Shown here in pieces: positions 32,876 through 45,800 of a stretch of 64,000 nt of DNA (the first letter of the stretch is position 1; each line of letters starts with the position of its first letter). The DNA is from Oehlia diaphana. Its lineage: Eukaryota > Glomeromycota > Glomeromycetes > Glomerales > Glomeraceae. The translations under genes and the position numbers were made by a program. The notes under the pieces were generated by a model, which worked only from the letters and a program-made list of their open reading frames with translations, had not been told where the DNA came from and searched no databases. The stretch is from positions 14,372-78,371 of the forward strand of contig QZLH01000001.1 of assembly GCA_003833135.1 (NCBI GenBank), written 5' to 3'.

Positions 32876-34455
32876 AATAATATATAATAATCACAAAAAA
32901 AAAAAAACGATTAACTTTTCATAGATAGATTTGCAAGAAAAACAATTATTTGATGCAATAAATTGTACTTACTACTTTGATACGGAGATTAAAATGTCGC
33001 ACAAGATGATATGTTCGACATGCATTGTGTAGTAGACACAACTTCGTTTAAAAATTTAAAAGTGGTTAGATTCAATGTTGCACGTAACTACGATCGACAT
33101 ACAGTGATACGCAGACACAACATCTCTGAAATAAATAATTCAAAATAAGGCTAGAGAAAATCGGAGTACGGACTTAGTATTATCATCAAAAGCCCCCCAA
33201 AAAAAACCAAAAAAAAAAAGTAACAGAATGTATACCTTTCTCTGTAAGCAAATTATAAGCTCGGAATGTTTTGAGTGCACTATTTTTTTAAAAGAGTAAT
33301 GAATAAATGTGTTCTACACCATTCAGATGGATGGCATGGGTAAAATCTTTAGAAAATATTTTAGGAAAATAAGGTAAAGAATTTTTTTTTTGTAATTAAC
33401 TTCTAATTGTTGATTTAATGAACTTGCCAGAACTAAACCTGTCAGAAGCTAATCTACAATTATTTAAACCTAAATTGGTGTAAGTGTTACCCAATTGGAT
33501 AAAGAAACAACTTAATTGGTTAATACTTTTTTTATGGCGCTTCTTCCCGTATCAATTATTCCAGATTATCAGAGTCAAGAACTGTAATAGTGAAACAAAT
33601 TTAACGTAAAGCTGCATAACATAAAACTTTCGATATTAAACATTTACAGCCTTAATATGCAGTAACTGCGGCAAGGATATTTATTGTCAATAATTTCGGA
33701 TAAATTATTTGATTCATGATATCATAAAGAGAGAAGAGTGCCACAGAAAAAAAATTATTTACGTATAAATAATTTTTTTTTTTTAATAAAAAAAAATTAC
33801 ATGTTATATTAGTATCTTAAAAAAATTTTCATTGAAGCAAATAAAATATTTTATCATAAGAACGTGTAAACAAATATGAAATCTTATTATTTTATGTAAA
33901 TAAAATAAATTTAATTTAATTTACTAAATTTGTTTTTCATAAAAAATTTCAAATATAATCGGAGTACGGATTAGAAAAACTCCATTTAATATTACTAAAA
34001 ACCTTTATTTTTACATCTGTTTTAATGTTTACCCTTTATAGAATAATTGGAACACGCAATAAGAAGTTTATTCAAAGATTCCGAAAAAGTCAAACTTGAT
34101 CGTCAAAGAATTTAATAATTGAATTCACTCATTCAAAGATTCCAAAATTGTTGTGACGTAACTGGAGACTTCAAAGATTATCTGAAGTTTTTGATTATAA
34201 AAAAAAAAGTAAGTCCTATGCATAATAAAATGTAACCATTATTTATCACTAACGTGCATATTATTTTTAATTTAAAAAAATTATAACAAATGAGAATAAT
34301 AATTTCATTAAAAGTTCTAAAAAAGTCATAAGATACCTTAAAAAAGTAAATTTCTTTACTCTTTTTTTCTTTTCCTTTTTTTCTTTTGTAAAAAAAAAAG
34401 TAAAAAGTTTAATTATTCTTGCCCAATTTATTACAACTCTGAAAAAAATTTCAAA
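32876..34455. other. Upstream region of gene A
   Basis: Non-coding. Short blocks such as GGTTAGATTCAATGTTGCAC (33064) and ACGATCGACATACAGTGATA (33091) have close matches near 55258 and 55313. Just before the gene, AAGTCCTATGCATAATAAAA resembles the sequence before gene C. A pyrimidine-rich run at 34360-34386 and an A-run precede the ATG. No TATA box could be assigned. Confidence 0.55.
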
Positions 34456-37400
34456 ATGAAATTAAATTATATATCATTTTTTATAACTATATCGATAATT
34501 TTATTGACATTATCACCGGTAAAATCATCAATCATTTTTGAAGAAAACCAAAATTCAACTGACCAACTACCCAGAGTGTTCGGTTTAGATTGTTATGATG
34601 ATAACACTATAGTCGTTCGAATAGTTCGTAAAGATCCTACCAAATTTCAATGTCTTGAGGATTATTTATCCATTCGTACAATTTATCCCAATGGAACTGT
34701 TAAAGGATTTGATCTTTCATCAGATACTTTAAATATACAATCTTTTAATTTTTGTATTCTTCCAAAATATCCAAAAGCAAATCCTCTTAGATTTTATCCC
34801 GTAAAAAAAAATTTTTTATTAATAACTTACGCGGAAGCTGATGATATAAACAACCCTTACACTTATAATGATTGGGGAGTGGTTATCGACTTAGATGGAG
34901 GAATTCACAGGTAACAAATAAATCTTTAAATATATATAAAAATAATAATAATTACTTAGNNNNNNNNNNNNNNNNNNNNNNNNNNNNNNNNNNNNNNNNN
35001 NNNNNNNNNNNNNNNNNNNNNNNNNNNNNNNNNNNNNNNNNNNNNNNNNNNNNNNNNNNNNNNNNNNNNNNNNNNNNNNNNNNNNNNNNNNNNNNNNNNN
35101 NNNNNNNNNNNNNNNNNNNNNNNNNNNNNNNNNNNNNNNNNNNNNNNNNNNNNNNNNNNNNNNNNNNNNNNNNNNNNNNNNNNNNNNNNNNNNNNNNNNN
35201 NNNNNNNNNNNNNNNNNNNNNNNNNNNNNNNNNNNNNNNNNNNNNNNNNNNNNNNNNNNNNNNNNNNNNNNNNNNNNNNNNNNNNNNNNNNNNNNNNNNN
35301 NNNNNNNNNNNNNNNNNNNNNNNNNNNNNNNNNNNNNNNNNNNNNNNNNNNNNNNCCTCTTAGATTTTATCCCGTAAAAAAAAATTTTTTATTAATAACT
35401 TACGCGGAAGCTGATGATATAAACAACCCTTACACTTATAATGATTGGGGAGTGGTTATCGACTTAGATGGAGGAATTCACAGGTAACAAATAAATCTTT
35501 AAATATATATAAAAATAATAATAATTACTTAGTTCCTTTATAGTAAAATTAAGCTGGGACCATCGTACGTTAATATCACTACTAAAGATTGGAAGCCAGG
35601 TCAAGATTCCATCAAGCCAAATGTTCATCGTGATAATGGATTTCTCCGAGCCGCTCCTATAACAAATTCTACTGGTTATTCCTTACAGCAATTTAAAATG
35701 TAATTTATCAAATTAATAAATTTCTAAATTTTAAATATAAAAACTAAGATAAAAATTAATTTAACATTTGTATATTTACTTTTTTAAGCGATGAAAATGG
35801 AGGAATACAACAAATTGTAGAAACTGTAAACATATATCCTACTAGCTACCCGCTTGAAACAGTTGCAACGATGGACGGAGGATATGCACTTATTTATCCT
35901 AATAATACGGGTTCAACAACCATTTCAACAACTCCTCTTACTCCACAGTTTGGAATTTACTGCTTGTTATTAGGATACGGAAAAGGAATTACACAAGGGC
36001 CAATTGTACTTTATCAAACTTTGACTCCAATAAGTGTGCTTTTACTTGATTGTGAATTTTCTTATGTAGGAGTTGGACAAACTTGCATGATAATTGCAAA
36101 CTCTACATTAACTGATAAAATATTTATTAAAATTGATTTTCTTTCATCTGGAACAGTATATAATATTACTACTTTTCAGAATTCAGCAATTACTACAGAT
36201 TATAATATTAAATCATTAAGATATGGAGGTTATTTCTCATTTTATGCAGTACGAAGTATTGATAAGAAAAACTTTGATATTTATGGTTATATTATGGATT
36301 ACTACGGTACCCTCTTTAATTGGGACCTTACATATCCCACGTTGACAAATCCTATAGCTGATATTTTAGTTTTACCAAATAACACACTTGTTATTCCTCA
36401 ACCAGAGGAAGGAAAAAGTTGGTCTTTGCTCACCACTGATTTGTATAAAATTGAGGGGGAACGAGGTAACGTAACACAGAATTTTTTTTTTTCTTATACC
36501 TTTTAAACTTATAAACTTTATATATTTTTTTTTTAGACCATGGCTATGATAATTTACATATCGATACTACAATTCCTAAAATTGGTGATGTCATAAACTC
36601 GTCTGAAACTAAATTCCTCATAATTAAATACTATAACAAAGTTAGTTTATCACCAAATCGTAATGTTACAATTCTACAAGATGATGGTACTAGTCATGGT
36701 ATTATACGTCAAATGACGTCTATGACTTCTACTGGCGACGATGGATACGATAAATTTGTGAATCTTATTGATGACGAATTTGGTTCTATTATTAACATTA
36801 CAATAATTGATAGTACGTTCAATAAGCCTGGTGGAAGATATTACGTTTTAATTGATGATGGTTTTGCAAGTAGTAAAGATTACCATGAACCTATGATTGG
36901 TATACAAAGTAGCGTTTGGAACTTTACAACTCGTAAGTGTTTTATAACGAATTCATATAAAAAAAACTATAATTTTTTAAAATAATTATCTTTTTTTAAT
37001 AGTCCAAGATGATGATCATCCAACTAACATAAAAGGACAATATCAAAAAATAGTAAATTCTGTTAGTATTAACGGAAAAATTCGATTAACTTTAGACGGC
37101 ACCGTTTATTTTAAAAGTATTAGACATGACAAAAATAAACGTAAAGAATTCTTTGATAATTTAACACAAGAATTAGCTAAAGCAATTCCCGTTAGTACAG
37201 AACGAATAACTTCAAGTGGAAGACATGAAATTGATACTTCAGTTTCTCCCGAACAATATATTTTATCTATTAATATTGAAAAAGTTAAGAATAAAGATGA
37301 TAATTCAGTTAATTTAGTAGCTAGTGATTTAAATACTTTAATAAAAAATAAATTTATCACTCTTATTGGATCTGGAGAATATTCAAATTATTTGGATCAT

Positions 37401-39120
37401 GAATATGGATATGTAACCATACGTAAGAATATTTTTTTTCTGTTGATAATTTTATTTCAAAGAAAAAAAAAAAAGTTTATTTAAAGCGCAATCGACTTAA
37501 ATTAATATTACATTTAATACTTTAAATTTTGTGATAATAGCTAGGTGGTTCGAGGAAAATTGGAAAAGCCTTGTTGGAACAGGTGTACTTAATATCGGAT
37601 TGTCCTCATATTCCTATAAGGTAAATTTATACAGGATTATAATTGCTATAAATTCAATCAAAATAAATAAACAAAATACATTTTTTTTTAGAAAGGCAAA
37701 TTTGCAATTTATGCATGTGGAAACGCTATTGAAGAATTCGTAACGACAATACTTTTTACTAGTATAGATGCAGGATCTGTTGAAAATATTTTTACCACGA
37801 GGTAAGCCGAACTAAATTAAATAATAAAAAAAAATTCCAAAAAAATTATTTACACGGATTTTTTTTTTACGTCTCTTAGTATTTTCTTTGTGACATTACC
37901 GTTTATCGTAAATTTGGGATTTGCATTTGCAATTATAATTATTGAACTTACGAGAAGCGAAAGCGACCTTAAAAAATTAACAAAAGTTAATAAACTTTTA
38001 AATGAAATAGTCAGAAATTCCGATCATACAGAATCAACATATAATAAACTTATAAAGGAAATAAAAAAGAGTATAGAAGAAGATGATGATATTAAACTTA
38101 CGAAAGAATTGGAAGAAGTAAAATATACCATTACAGAAATAGAAGTCTCATCAAAAGATGAAAAAAATAACACAGAAGTTGATGTAAAAAATATCATAAA
38201 AAAATTAAAAGTAATTAATGAACTTATAAAAGAAATAATGCAATTTGAGGATTTTGTGCAAGAATTAAAAGAACTTGATATATTAACGTCGTCATTGAAC
38301 GAATTTACAAAAGATCCTGAAAAGTATAAAGCGTTTAAAGAAGTTAAAGATGAATTGGAAAAAGTTAAAAAAAATTTTCAAGAGTTTAACGAATTTACAA
38401 AAAAGTTGAATGAAGAATTTGAAAAAAACCAATTTACAGAAAAGTTGAATAAAGCAAAAAGTAACGACCTTATGAAAGGGTTGGAAGAAGTTATCGAACT
38501 TGCAGAAGAATTAGAAAAAGTCAAAATGTTTATAGATAAATTATATGGAGTTGAAGATAGTGTAAAAGATGTCGGTGATACAAATGAAATGAAAAATAAC
38601 GAGGAAAATGGATATCATAAGTTTTCAAAATGGTTAAAAGATCATAGAGATAATCAAATGATGACAGTAATATTCATTATATTAGCAGGAGTTGACATTA
38701 CACATTTAGAATTGCTTGGTTCAAAGATGCAAATTCAAATTCATAGTAATAAATTAAATTTTCTTGGATTAAAGCGATTTCGAAGTTTTAATATTTATTT
38801 TAATGCTAAATTATCTCGTGCAGCGCAACATAAAATTATTTGGGGAAAATTCTTCAACGCTCTTATCGGAGATATTTCTTTAATCTTTCTACAAGTATGT
38901 AATAATTTTTTTATATTGACTTTTAACTTTTATAAAATCAAACATTAAAGACTTATTTATTTTTTAATAATAGTGTTTTTATGTGACTCAGGTTGTGTCA
39001 CTTGGTTACATACCTGTATACAACATTTTAAAAGCTAGTATTGATCTCTTTGGCAAAGGATTTGCTATCATTAAATATGTACGCGAAAACAGAAATGAGA
39101 AGGTTACAACAAACACATAA
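34456..39120 (+). CDS. Gene A: large secreted/membrane protein with central coiled coil, 1151 aa
   Basis: Nine exons with consistent phase: 34456-34910, 35544-35699, 35789-36465, 36537-36932, 37003-37422, 37541-37620, 37692-37801, 37880-38894, 38974-39120. Residues 1-24 are a signal peptide. Residues about 25-560 form an ectodomain with repeated beta-strand/turn units (TIVVRIVRK, SIRTIYPNGT, GVVIDLDGG, ETVATMDGGYALIYPNNT, ADILVLPNNTLVIPQPEEG) and many N-x-S/T sites, suggestive of a propeller-like fold. Exon 5 (562-701) has a SEA-like alpha/beta pattern. Membrane segments follow in exons 6-8 (about 705-790). A Lys/Glu-rich coiled coil of about 220 residues (791-1008) comes next, then further membrane segments (ILAGVDITHLELLGSK onward). 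I recall uncharacterised Rhizophagus proteins with a similar C-terminal layout; no function is known. A sensor, adhesin or surface-channel role is only speculation. The tail of exon 1 is duplicated across assembly gap 2. Confidence 0.88.
34783..35532. other. Assembly gap 2 with duplicated flanks
   Basis: 396 N at 34960-35355. The 177 bp before the gap (34783-34959), covering the end of exon 1 and the start of intron 1 of gene A, is repeated exactly at 35356-35532. Exon 1 therefore joins exon 2 across a short intron and nothing need be missing. The copy at 35356-35483 should not be annotated as an extra exon. Confidence 0.93.
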
Positions 39121-41024
39121 TAATTTTTTAACAAATATTTATTTAACAAAAATTTTAATTTATTATTATTGTATTGTTATTATTAATATTCCATCAATTT
39201 GAAACGATACTAAGTTAATAAATAAAATTGTACGGCGGCTTCTAAATACTTATTATTTTTAAATGTTTTTAATTGTTTGCAATTATCTATATATAAGTAC
39301 GTACATGAAACAAAATCCGCCCAATATTATCATATAAATTCTCGTACATTTAATTGGACGTATATTTATTATTGAATCAATTTACAAACAAAAGAAATGT
39401 TTCCCAGCATCAATGTATAAACAAATATACGACTTTAAAATATATGCTTTACTTAAAATAAACGATGATAAACGGAGGAATAAAGTAAAATGATCATAAA
39501 AGAAAAGGAAATGCCTCAACCGACAACCGGCGATCTGCGATATTTCATTGATGAGTCTAAGACTAAAGACAAACAATTTTAAACTTAAACTCTGATATTT
39601 CTCTCCCTTCGTTCTTTGGCACTTTGTATATAATTGCTACTTGTTGATAGAACCCACACTTCGTTACATGTTATACAAAAATATGAGTTATTCTTAGTTT
39701 AAGTTACAGTAGACTTACACTGCGGGTTTGTCGATCATATCGATTACATAATCTATAATTATAATATAGTATCTTCTTTATACGCCCTGTAAAAAATCTA
39801 ATCCGTGTTTTATCTTTCCATGTTTTTTTCCGTGAATGTATCAATTCCATGGAACATGGAAATTTTCATCTCGCTAACCATTTTCACGGAATTTCCACGG
39901 AAGACACGGAGAAATAATAGAAATAATGGAAATATTCGGATAAAAATTTTTTATAGGGACGCTTTTACCGTATCAGCGTCGCATAATGTTTGCAGATCTT
40001 ATCTAGATATCCAGATCAGAACCTTAAATATTCTATTGAAAAATTTCGAACCAGTTAAAGGAATTGACATGCAGACATGTATTAGCCATGAAGCGGCTGA
40101 CATAATTAGCTAGTATGCAGATCATGCACATATATATTATAAACTCAAATAACTGTTGTTATGTAAAAATATCGATCAATAATAATAGCCCTAAAAAATT
40201 CTCGTGTGCCATAATAACATTTTCATTGTAATCGACAGTACTGTTAATAAGATCCAAATATAGATAAACGTTGTTTTTAACTCTTAATTTTGTATTACAC
40301 AATTATCAAAGGCTGATACCGAAAACATCAATTATAATAAGAATAAAAAAATTTCATTGGATAATTTGAAAGCATCTTAGTTCTATGCATAAGAAGTTCT
40401 ATGCATAAGATGATGTAACTGAAGTTTTTTTTAGTACGAACTTTATTATCATTAATAAATAAAATATTAAAAGTAAAAATAAACCTAAAAAATAGAAGGT
40501 AAAAATAAAAAATAATGTTTTAAATTTTTTCTCCGTAGTCCGTAAAAAATATTTTTATACATTTTAATGATTTAAATAATTTCAATACGTGGATACCTAG
40601 TAAATAATAAATCAAGATTAATATAATTTTTAATATTTACCAATACTTAACTTATCGAATCTGTATTTTCATAACAAAAATTTGTGATCATTGTTAATAG
40701 AATAATAATGTATATCTTTATAGGTAATTTATCATTTACATAAAATTGAACACTGCTTCAAAATAGATAGTAGTTGAAACGGTTGTTTCTGGATATATTT
40801 ACAAAATAATCGTTCATAATACGTTTTTCATATAAAAAGCGATAAACAAGTAATCAGTTGTAGTAGATACAGAATATTAATATATTTATTTATTTATTAT
40901 GATATTTAATATCAAAAAAGATACAGAAATGATTTTAAAAAAAGAAAACATTCGATCTTTGATTATTTATACTAATTTACTACACATTTCTAAACTGATT
41001 AAAATATATACTATAGTATATCGT
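39121..41024. other. Intergenic
   Basis: No gene was recognised. A cluster of TTCCNNGGAA-like palindromes (TTCCATGGAA, TTTCACGGAATTTCC) lies at 39838-39905. A 17-bp tandem duplication (AGTTCTATGCATAAGA-type) lies near 40380-40410. Confidence 0.45.
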
Positions 41025-41543
41025 TTAAAAGATCCCTGTATAATCAACACCTTGACCATCCTGAGTGGTCATTGCTTCATTAGGACCTCGTTTCCTAAAT
41101 TTATTGTTATGACAATTATGTTTGTGTTTATGAACTGTTTTGGTAAGAATACCGTTGTTGTCACAGTCAACGCTAAACTCCTTAAACTTATGCCTAAAAG
41201 ATTTGGTACCACCAGAACCGTCGGGTGTTATATTTAATCCATCCGTAAGATCAAAGAGGACATTACGGCATTCGTCAACAATTTTAAGTCCATAACTTGC
41301 GTGCTCATCATCGAAACCCTTACTGAAAATTCCCGTGACTTCGGTATGGCCTCTTTCGTCTTGAGCAAAGGCTACGATACCTCTACTTGAACCATGTTTG
41401 AAATCTGCGACGACGAATCTGCAACTACATTGATTTCGTTTTTCAAATGCTCTAGGTAATAATTCACTACCATCGGGAAAAGCTGACGCAATGGTAAATA
41501 AGAATAAGAGAACTAAAAATGATAAGTATGTATTGTATTTCAT
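41025..41543 (-). CDS. Secreted protein with dibasic processing sites, 172 aa
   Basis: Single exon. Residues 1-21 are a signal peptide (LSFLVLLFLFTIASA). A short propeptide-like stretch ends at Lys35-Arg36, and a second basic site (Arg-Lys-Arg) lies at 150-152 before the tail; both would suit Kex2-type cleavage. The central part (about 42-130) has alternating strands with IVAFAQDERGHTEVTGIFSK and GLKIVDECRNVLFDLTDGL, resembling small beta-barrel secreted proteins. I could not assign a family; a Cu/Zn-SOD-like fold is conceivable but the metal-binding His set is not recognisable. Cysteines are at 39, 41, 92, 127 and 144. The segment HKHKHNCHN (138-146) is His-rich and might bind metal. It lies between genes A and B on the opposite strand. 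An effector role is possible but untested. Confidence 0.8.
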   Translation of the reverse strand: MKYNTYLSFLVLLFLFTIASAFPDGSELLPRAFEKRNQCSCRFVVADFKHGSSRGIVAFAQDERGHTEVTGIFSKGFDDEHASYGLKIVDECRNVLFDLTDGLNITPDGSGGTKSFRHKFKEFSVDCDNNGILTKTVHKHKHNCHNNKFRKRGPNEAMTTQDGQGVDYTGIF

Positions 41544-42840
41544 TTTTTTTTTTTTAAAGAGAAAAAAGGTCGTAGTAATATGTTTTATTATTATTATTAT
41601 TATTATTATAAAGGCGAATTTAATTCGTGAGGAATGGAAAGTGTGGAAAAACTCACCCTTTTTATATTCCTCGCAAGAAAGAGAATTTATATTAATCGAT
41701 TATTTCTTTGATTTCTCTTGATTTGATCAATTAATAATATGCAAGTATACATGCATATAGGTATGACTAAGGTCAGTAAACCTTATTATCGAATTCATGA
41801 ACTGTGAATTCAGAATGTTCGTCTTCCGTAAAAAACTTATTATCATCTTTTAATTTAGCGAAATTAAAAATATACTTTGTGCCACATCAAAAATAGTTGT
41901 ACAAGAATCAGTGATTGAATTGATTGAATTCAACTTAATTTGGTTAATCCGAACGGTCACAATAATAACAAAAAAGGGAATCATAACGAACGAAAAAAAG
42001 CTTAAAAACAAACAATAATTACTTCTTATAGATAAAATTACATGACTCCAAACTAAAAAAAGTAAATGATTCAAAAAATCCAAAAATAGTATACAAATAA
42101 AAAAATATTATTCTGGACGTAAAAAATTTGTGTTCAAACAGATAATCGCTTGTTTATCCGTAATTCCGTTTATGCATAAATAAGAAAAAAATAAATTTTT
42201 TTTTTTTTTTTTTTTTTTGTTTAAACATGAGTTTATACCGTAATCAACGAAAAATTTAGAAATTCCAAAAGGTTTTCCTTTATAAGTTAAGTGTCAAAGT
42301 ATAGATCGAAAATTACAATAAATAAATAAATAAAGTTAAGTATTGTTATTATAAAAATTTATTCAAAAAAAAAAAAAAAATAAAAAGTCAGACTTTGGTG
42401 ATACACCTTACAAAATTTGGGGATAAACTTGATGAAAAAAAAAAGAAAATTTTTTATGCATGTAACAGAAAGAAATATTTTTTTTTCTACCTCTCTCGTG
42501 AAATTTCAGCCGAGCTGCATTACATTCGTTAAATGAATAATGAAAATATAATATAGATTATGCTTATTTACTTTAAGAAATCTATTCATAATAAAGAAAA
42601 ATAAATGATTTATTTTTTCTTTAAAAATTGTTTGTACTTCATGATAATTTTAGGATTACGAATAAAGAAAATCTCAATAAAATTTTATAAATAAAATAAA
42701 GTAAAAAATAATAAAGTAAATAATCATTTCCAAATAAAAGTCTTGTATAATAAAATTTGGTGATGCACCCCAAAAATTTCTGTGATGAGATTTTATTTTT
42801 AAAATGATTTGAAAAAACTTTAACCCATACGAAATTCAAG
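41544..42840. other. Upstream region of gene B
   Basis: Contains a TTA repeat at about 41586-41609 and T-runs near 42198. The part from about 42430 to 42790 is closely similar to 52330-52690, which has no gene after it. Shared blocks include a TTTCNGCYGARCTGYATTACATTC core and AAATTTGGTGATGC shortly before the gene. Confidence 0.55.
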
Positions 42841-45800
42841 ATGAAGTTAAATCTTATACTTTTTTTATCAATTTTATTGGTAATAATACCAATAACATCA
42901 TCAATTATTACATATGAAGAAAAGCAAGTCAAAACACCTAACGTGATGAATATAGAAAATTTTGATGATGGTACAATAGTTATTCGAATAGCTCGTGTAA
43001 ATTATATAGCTCCTCCCAGAACTTGCTTAGAGGAATTTTTTTCAATTCGTACGATTTATCCAAATGGAACTATTAATGAATTTGATATTTCATTGGACAT
43101 ACAACCCTTTAATTTTTGTACTCTTCCAAAAGTCAATCCTCTTAAATTTTACCCCATAAAAAAAAATCTCTTGTTCGTAACTTTTGTGGTAGCCGCAGAT
43201 GTAAATAATCCATATTCTTATGATGATTGGGGAATGGTTATTGACTTAGATGGAGTTACTTACAAGTAAATAAATTGACTTCTTCATTTTTAAATGAAAT
43301 AAAACTATATGCCTAAATAATAATAATTTTCTTTTATAGTAAAACTAAACTGGGACCATCTTTTGTTGATCCCAATACTAACGAATGGTCGCCCGCCGGT
43401 CAAGATTCTATTACACTAAACGTTCATCGTGACGGATTTCTTCGTACTACACCTATAACAAATTATACTGGATTTGCCTTACAGCAATACAAAATGTAAT
43501 TTACTATGCCAATAAATATTAATTTGATTATAAAATATTGATTTAATCTTTATATATTTTTCTATCTTTTTAAGTGATAGAAATAATAACATACAGCTGC
43601 TCAGAGAAAAAGTAACCAAATATCCTACGGGTCATCCAATTGAAACGGTTGCAACGACAAATGGAGGATATGCGATTATTTATCCTATTATTACGAAGTC
43701 AACAACTTCTTTTTCTTCACAGATGAAATTATATGGAATATTCTTAGAATACGAAAATGATATCATACAAGGGCCAGTTATTCTTTATCAAACTCAAGTT
43801 CCGATATTAGAAGTTACTTTAATTAATTGTGATATTGCCTACATAGGAGTTGGACAAACTTGTATTTTAACTTTAAACACTGCACCAGGTCAAAACACAT
43901 TGGTTAAAGTTGATTTTCTTTCATCAGGAACTACATACGATGTTAAAGCTTTTCAAAGTCCAAGTAGCGCTAACTATAATATTAAATCATTACGATATGG
44001 AGGCTATTTCTTATATTATACACAACCAATTGTAAATGATGCAACTAGACTTAATCTTTATGGCTTTATTTTGGATAACAACGGTATACAACATAGTTGG
44101 AGCCTTCCATATCCCACTTTGACAAATAGTGAAGCTGATATTACAATTTTACCTAACAATACTCTTATAATTCCTCAACCGGAAGTTGGACAAAGTTGGT
44201 CTTTAATCTCCATTGCTTTGAGTAGAATCGAGGGAGGACGAGGTAAAGTGATTCAAACAAAAAAAATTTTAATTCTTAAATAATAAATAATTATTAATTT
44301 TATCTTTTAACTTTATATATTACTAGACAATGGGTTTGAAAATTTACAAATCAGGACTGCAATTCCGGAAGTTAACGCAGTTATCGACCCATATGAAACC
44401 AAACTACTTATAATTAAATATTATGATCAAGTTGATTTATCACCAAATCATAATGTTACAATTTTACAAGATGATGGTACTGGGCATGGTATTATACGTC
44501 AAATCACTTCTATAAGCAACAATAATGGAGAATTTGTAAGATATATCGATGACTTTACTGTTGAAATCACAGTGATTGATAGTACTTTTAATCAGCCTAA
44601 TGCAAAGTATTATATTTTAATTGACAATGGTTTTGTAAAAAATAGAAATTACCAAGAACCTATCATTGGTATACAAAATAATGGTTGGAGTTTTATAACA
44701 AGTAAGTGCTATATAATTATTTCGAACGAAAAAAAAACGAAAAAAATTATTACATATATGAATATGACCTTTTTTTCTTGAAAATATTTTTTTTCGTTAT
44801 TGATAATTACAGAAAATGACAGCAGCGTTTCGAATAAATTTAATTTAAAAAATAAATTTAAGGAAGTGATTAACTCAACCGATATTGACGGAAAAGTTCG
44901 ATTGACTACAGATGGGACCTCTTATTTTAAAAGTATTAAACATGACAAAATTAAACGTAAAGAATTTTTTGATAATTTAACATCAGAATTAGCTAAAGCA
45001 GTCCCTGTTGGTTCAGAACGAATAACAACAAATGGAAGACATCAAATTGATACTTCAGTTTCACCTGAACAATACATTTTGGCTATTAATATAAAAAAAG
45101 CTAAGAATAAAGGCGAAAGATCAGTTAATTCAATCGCTGAGGATTTAGATACTTTAATAAAGAATAAACTTATAACTGTTATTGGTTCTGGAGCATATTC
45201 AAATTATCTGGATCATAAATATGGATATGAAACCATACGTAAGAACTCATTTTTTTCGGGTGAGAGGTTTTATCCCAAATAAATAAAGTTAATATTTTTT
45301 TTTTCTTTTGTAAATAGCCAGGTGGATAGAAGAAAATTGGAAGAGACTTATTATTTCAATGTTATATGGAATATTATTGGTCATAACTGCTTTTATGGTG
45401 AATAGTTGACTATGGAATTTTAATTGAAATAGAACAATTGCTTACAAATATTCTTTTTTTCAGTTTAGTTCATTTGAAATTTGCGAATTTGGTACCTCTA
45501 TTGCGACATTCATGACGACTATTCTTTTTACTAGTATAGATGCAGGAGACGTTGAAAATATCTTTACTACAAGGTAAATAACAAATGTCTAAACTAAATT
45601 AAATATATTGAAAATTAACATAAAAAAGTTCAAAAGAACACTTACAATAATTTTTTCTTTTTCTTCTCCACCTCAAGTCTTTTCTTTGTGACATTTCCGT
45701 TTATCGTAAATTTAGGTTTTGCATTCACAATTGTAATAAATGAACTCACGAGATTTAATTCAGATGACCGTGCAAAATTATTAAAAAATATTCAAAATCT

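Noticed and set aside
35356..35483. Extra exon repeating the end of exon 1 in gene A
   Set aside because: Exact duplicate of 34783-34910 created by unmerged contig ends at the N-run.
39805..40113. Plus-strand 102-codon frame and TTCCNNGGAA palindromes
   Set aside because: The frame has no coherent protein signal; the palindromes are noted but no regulator or element could be assigned.
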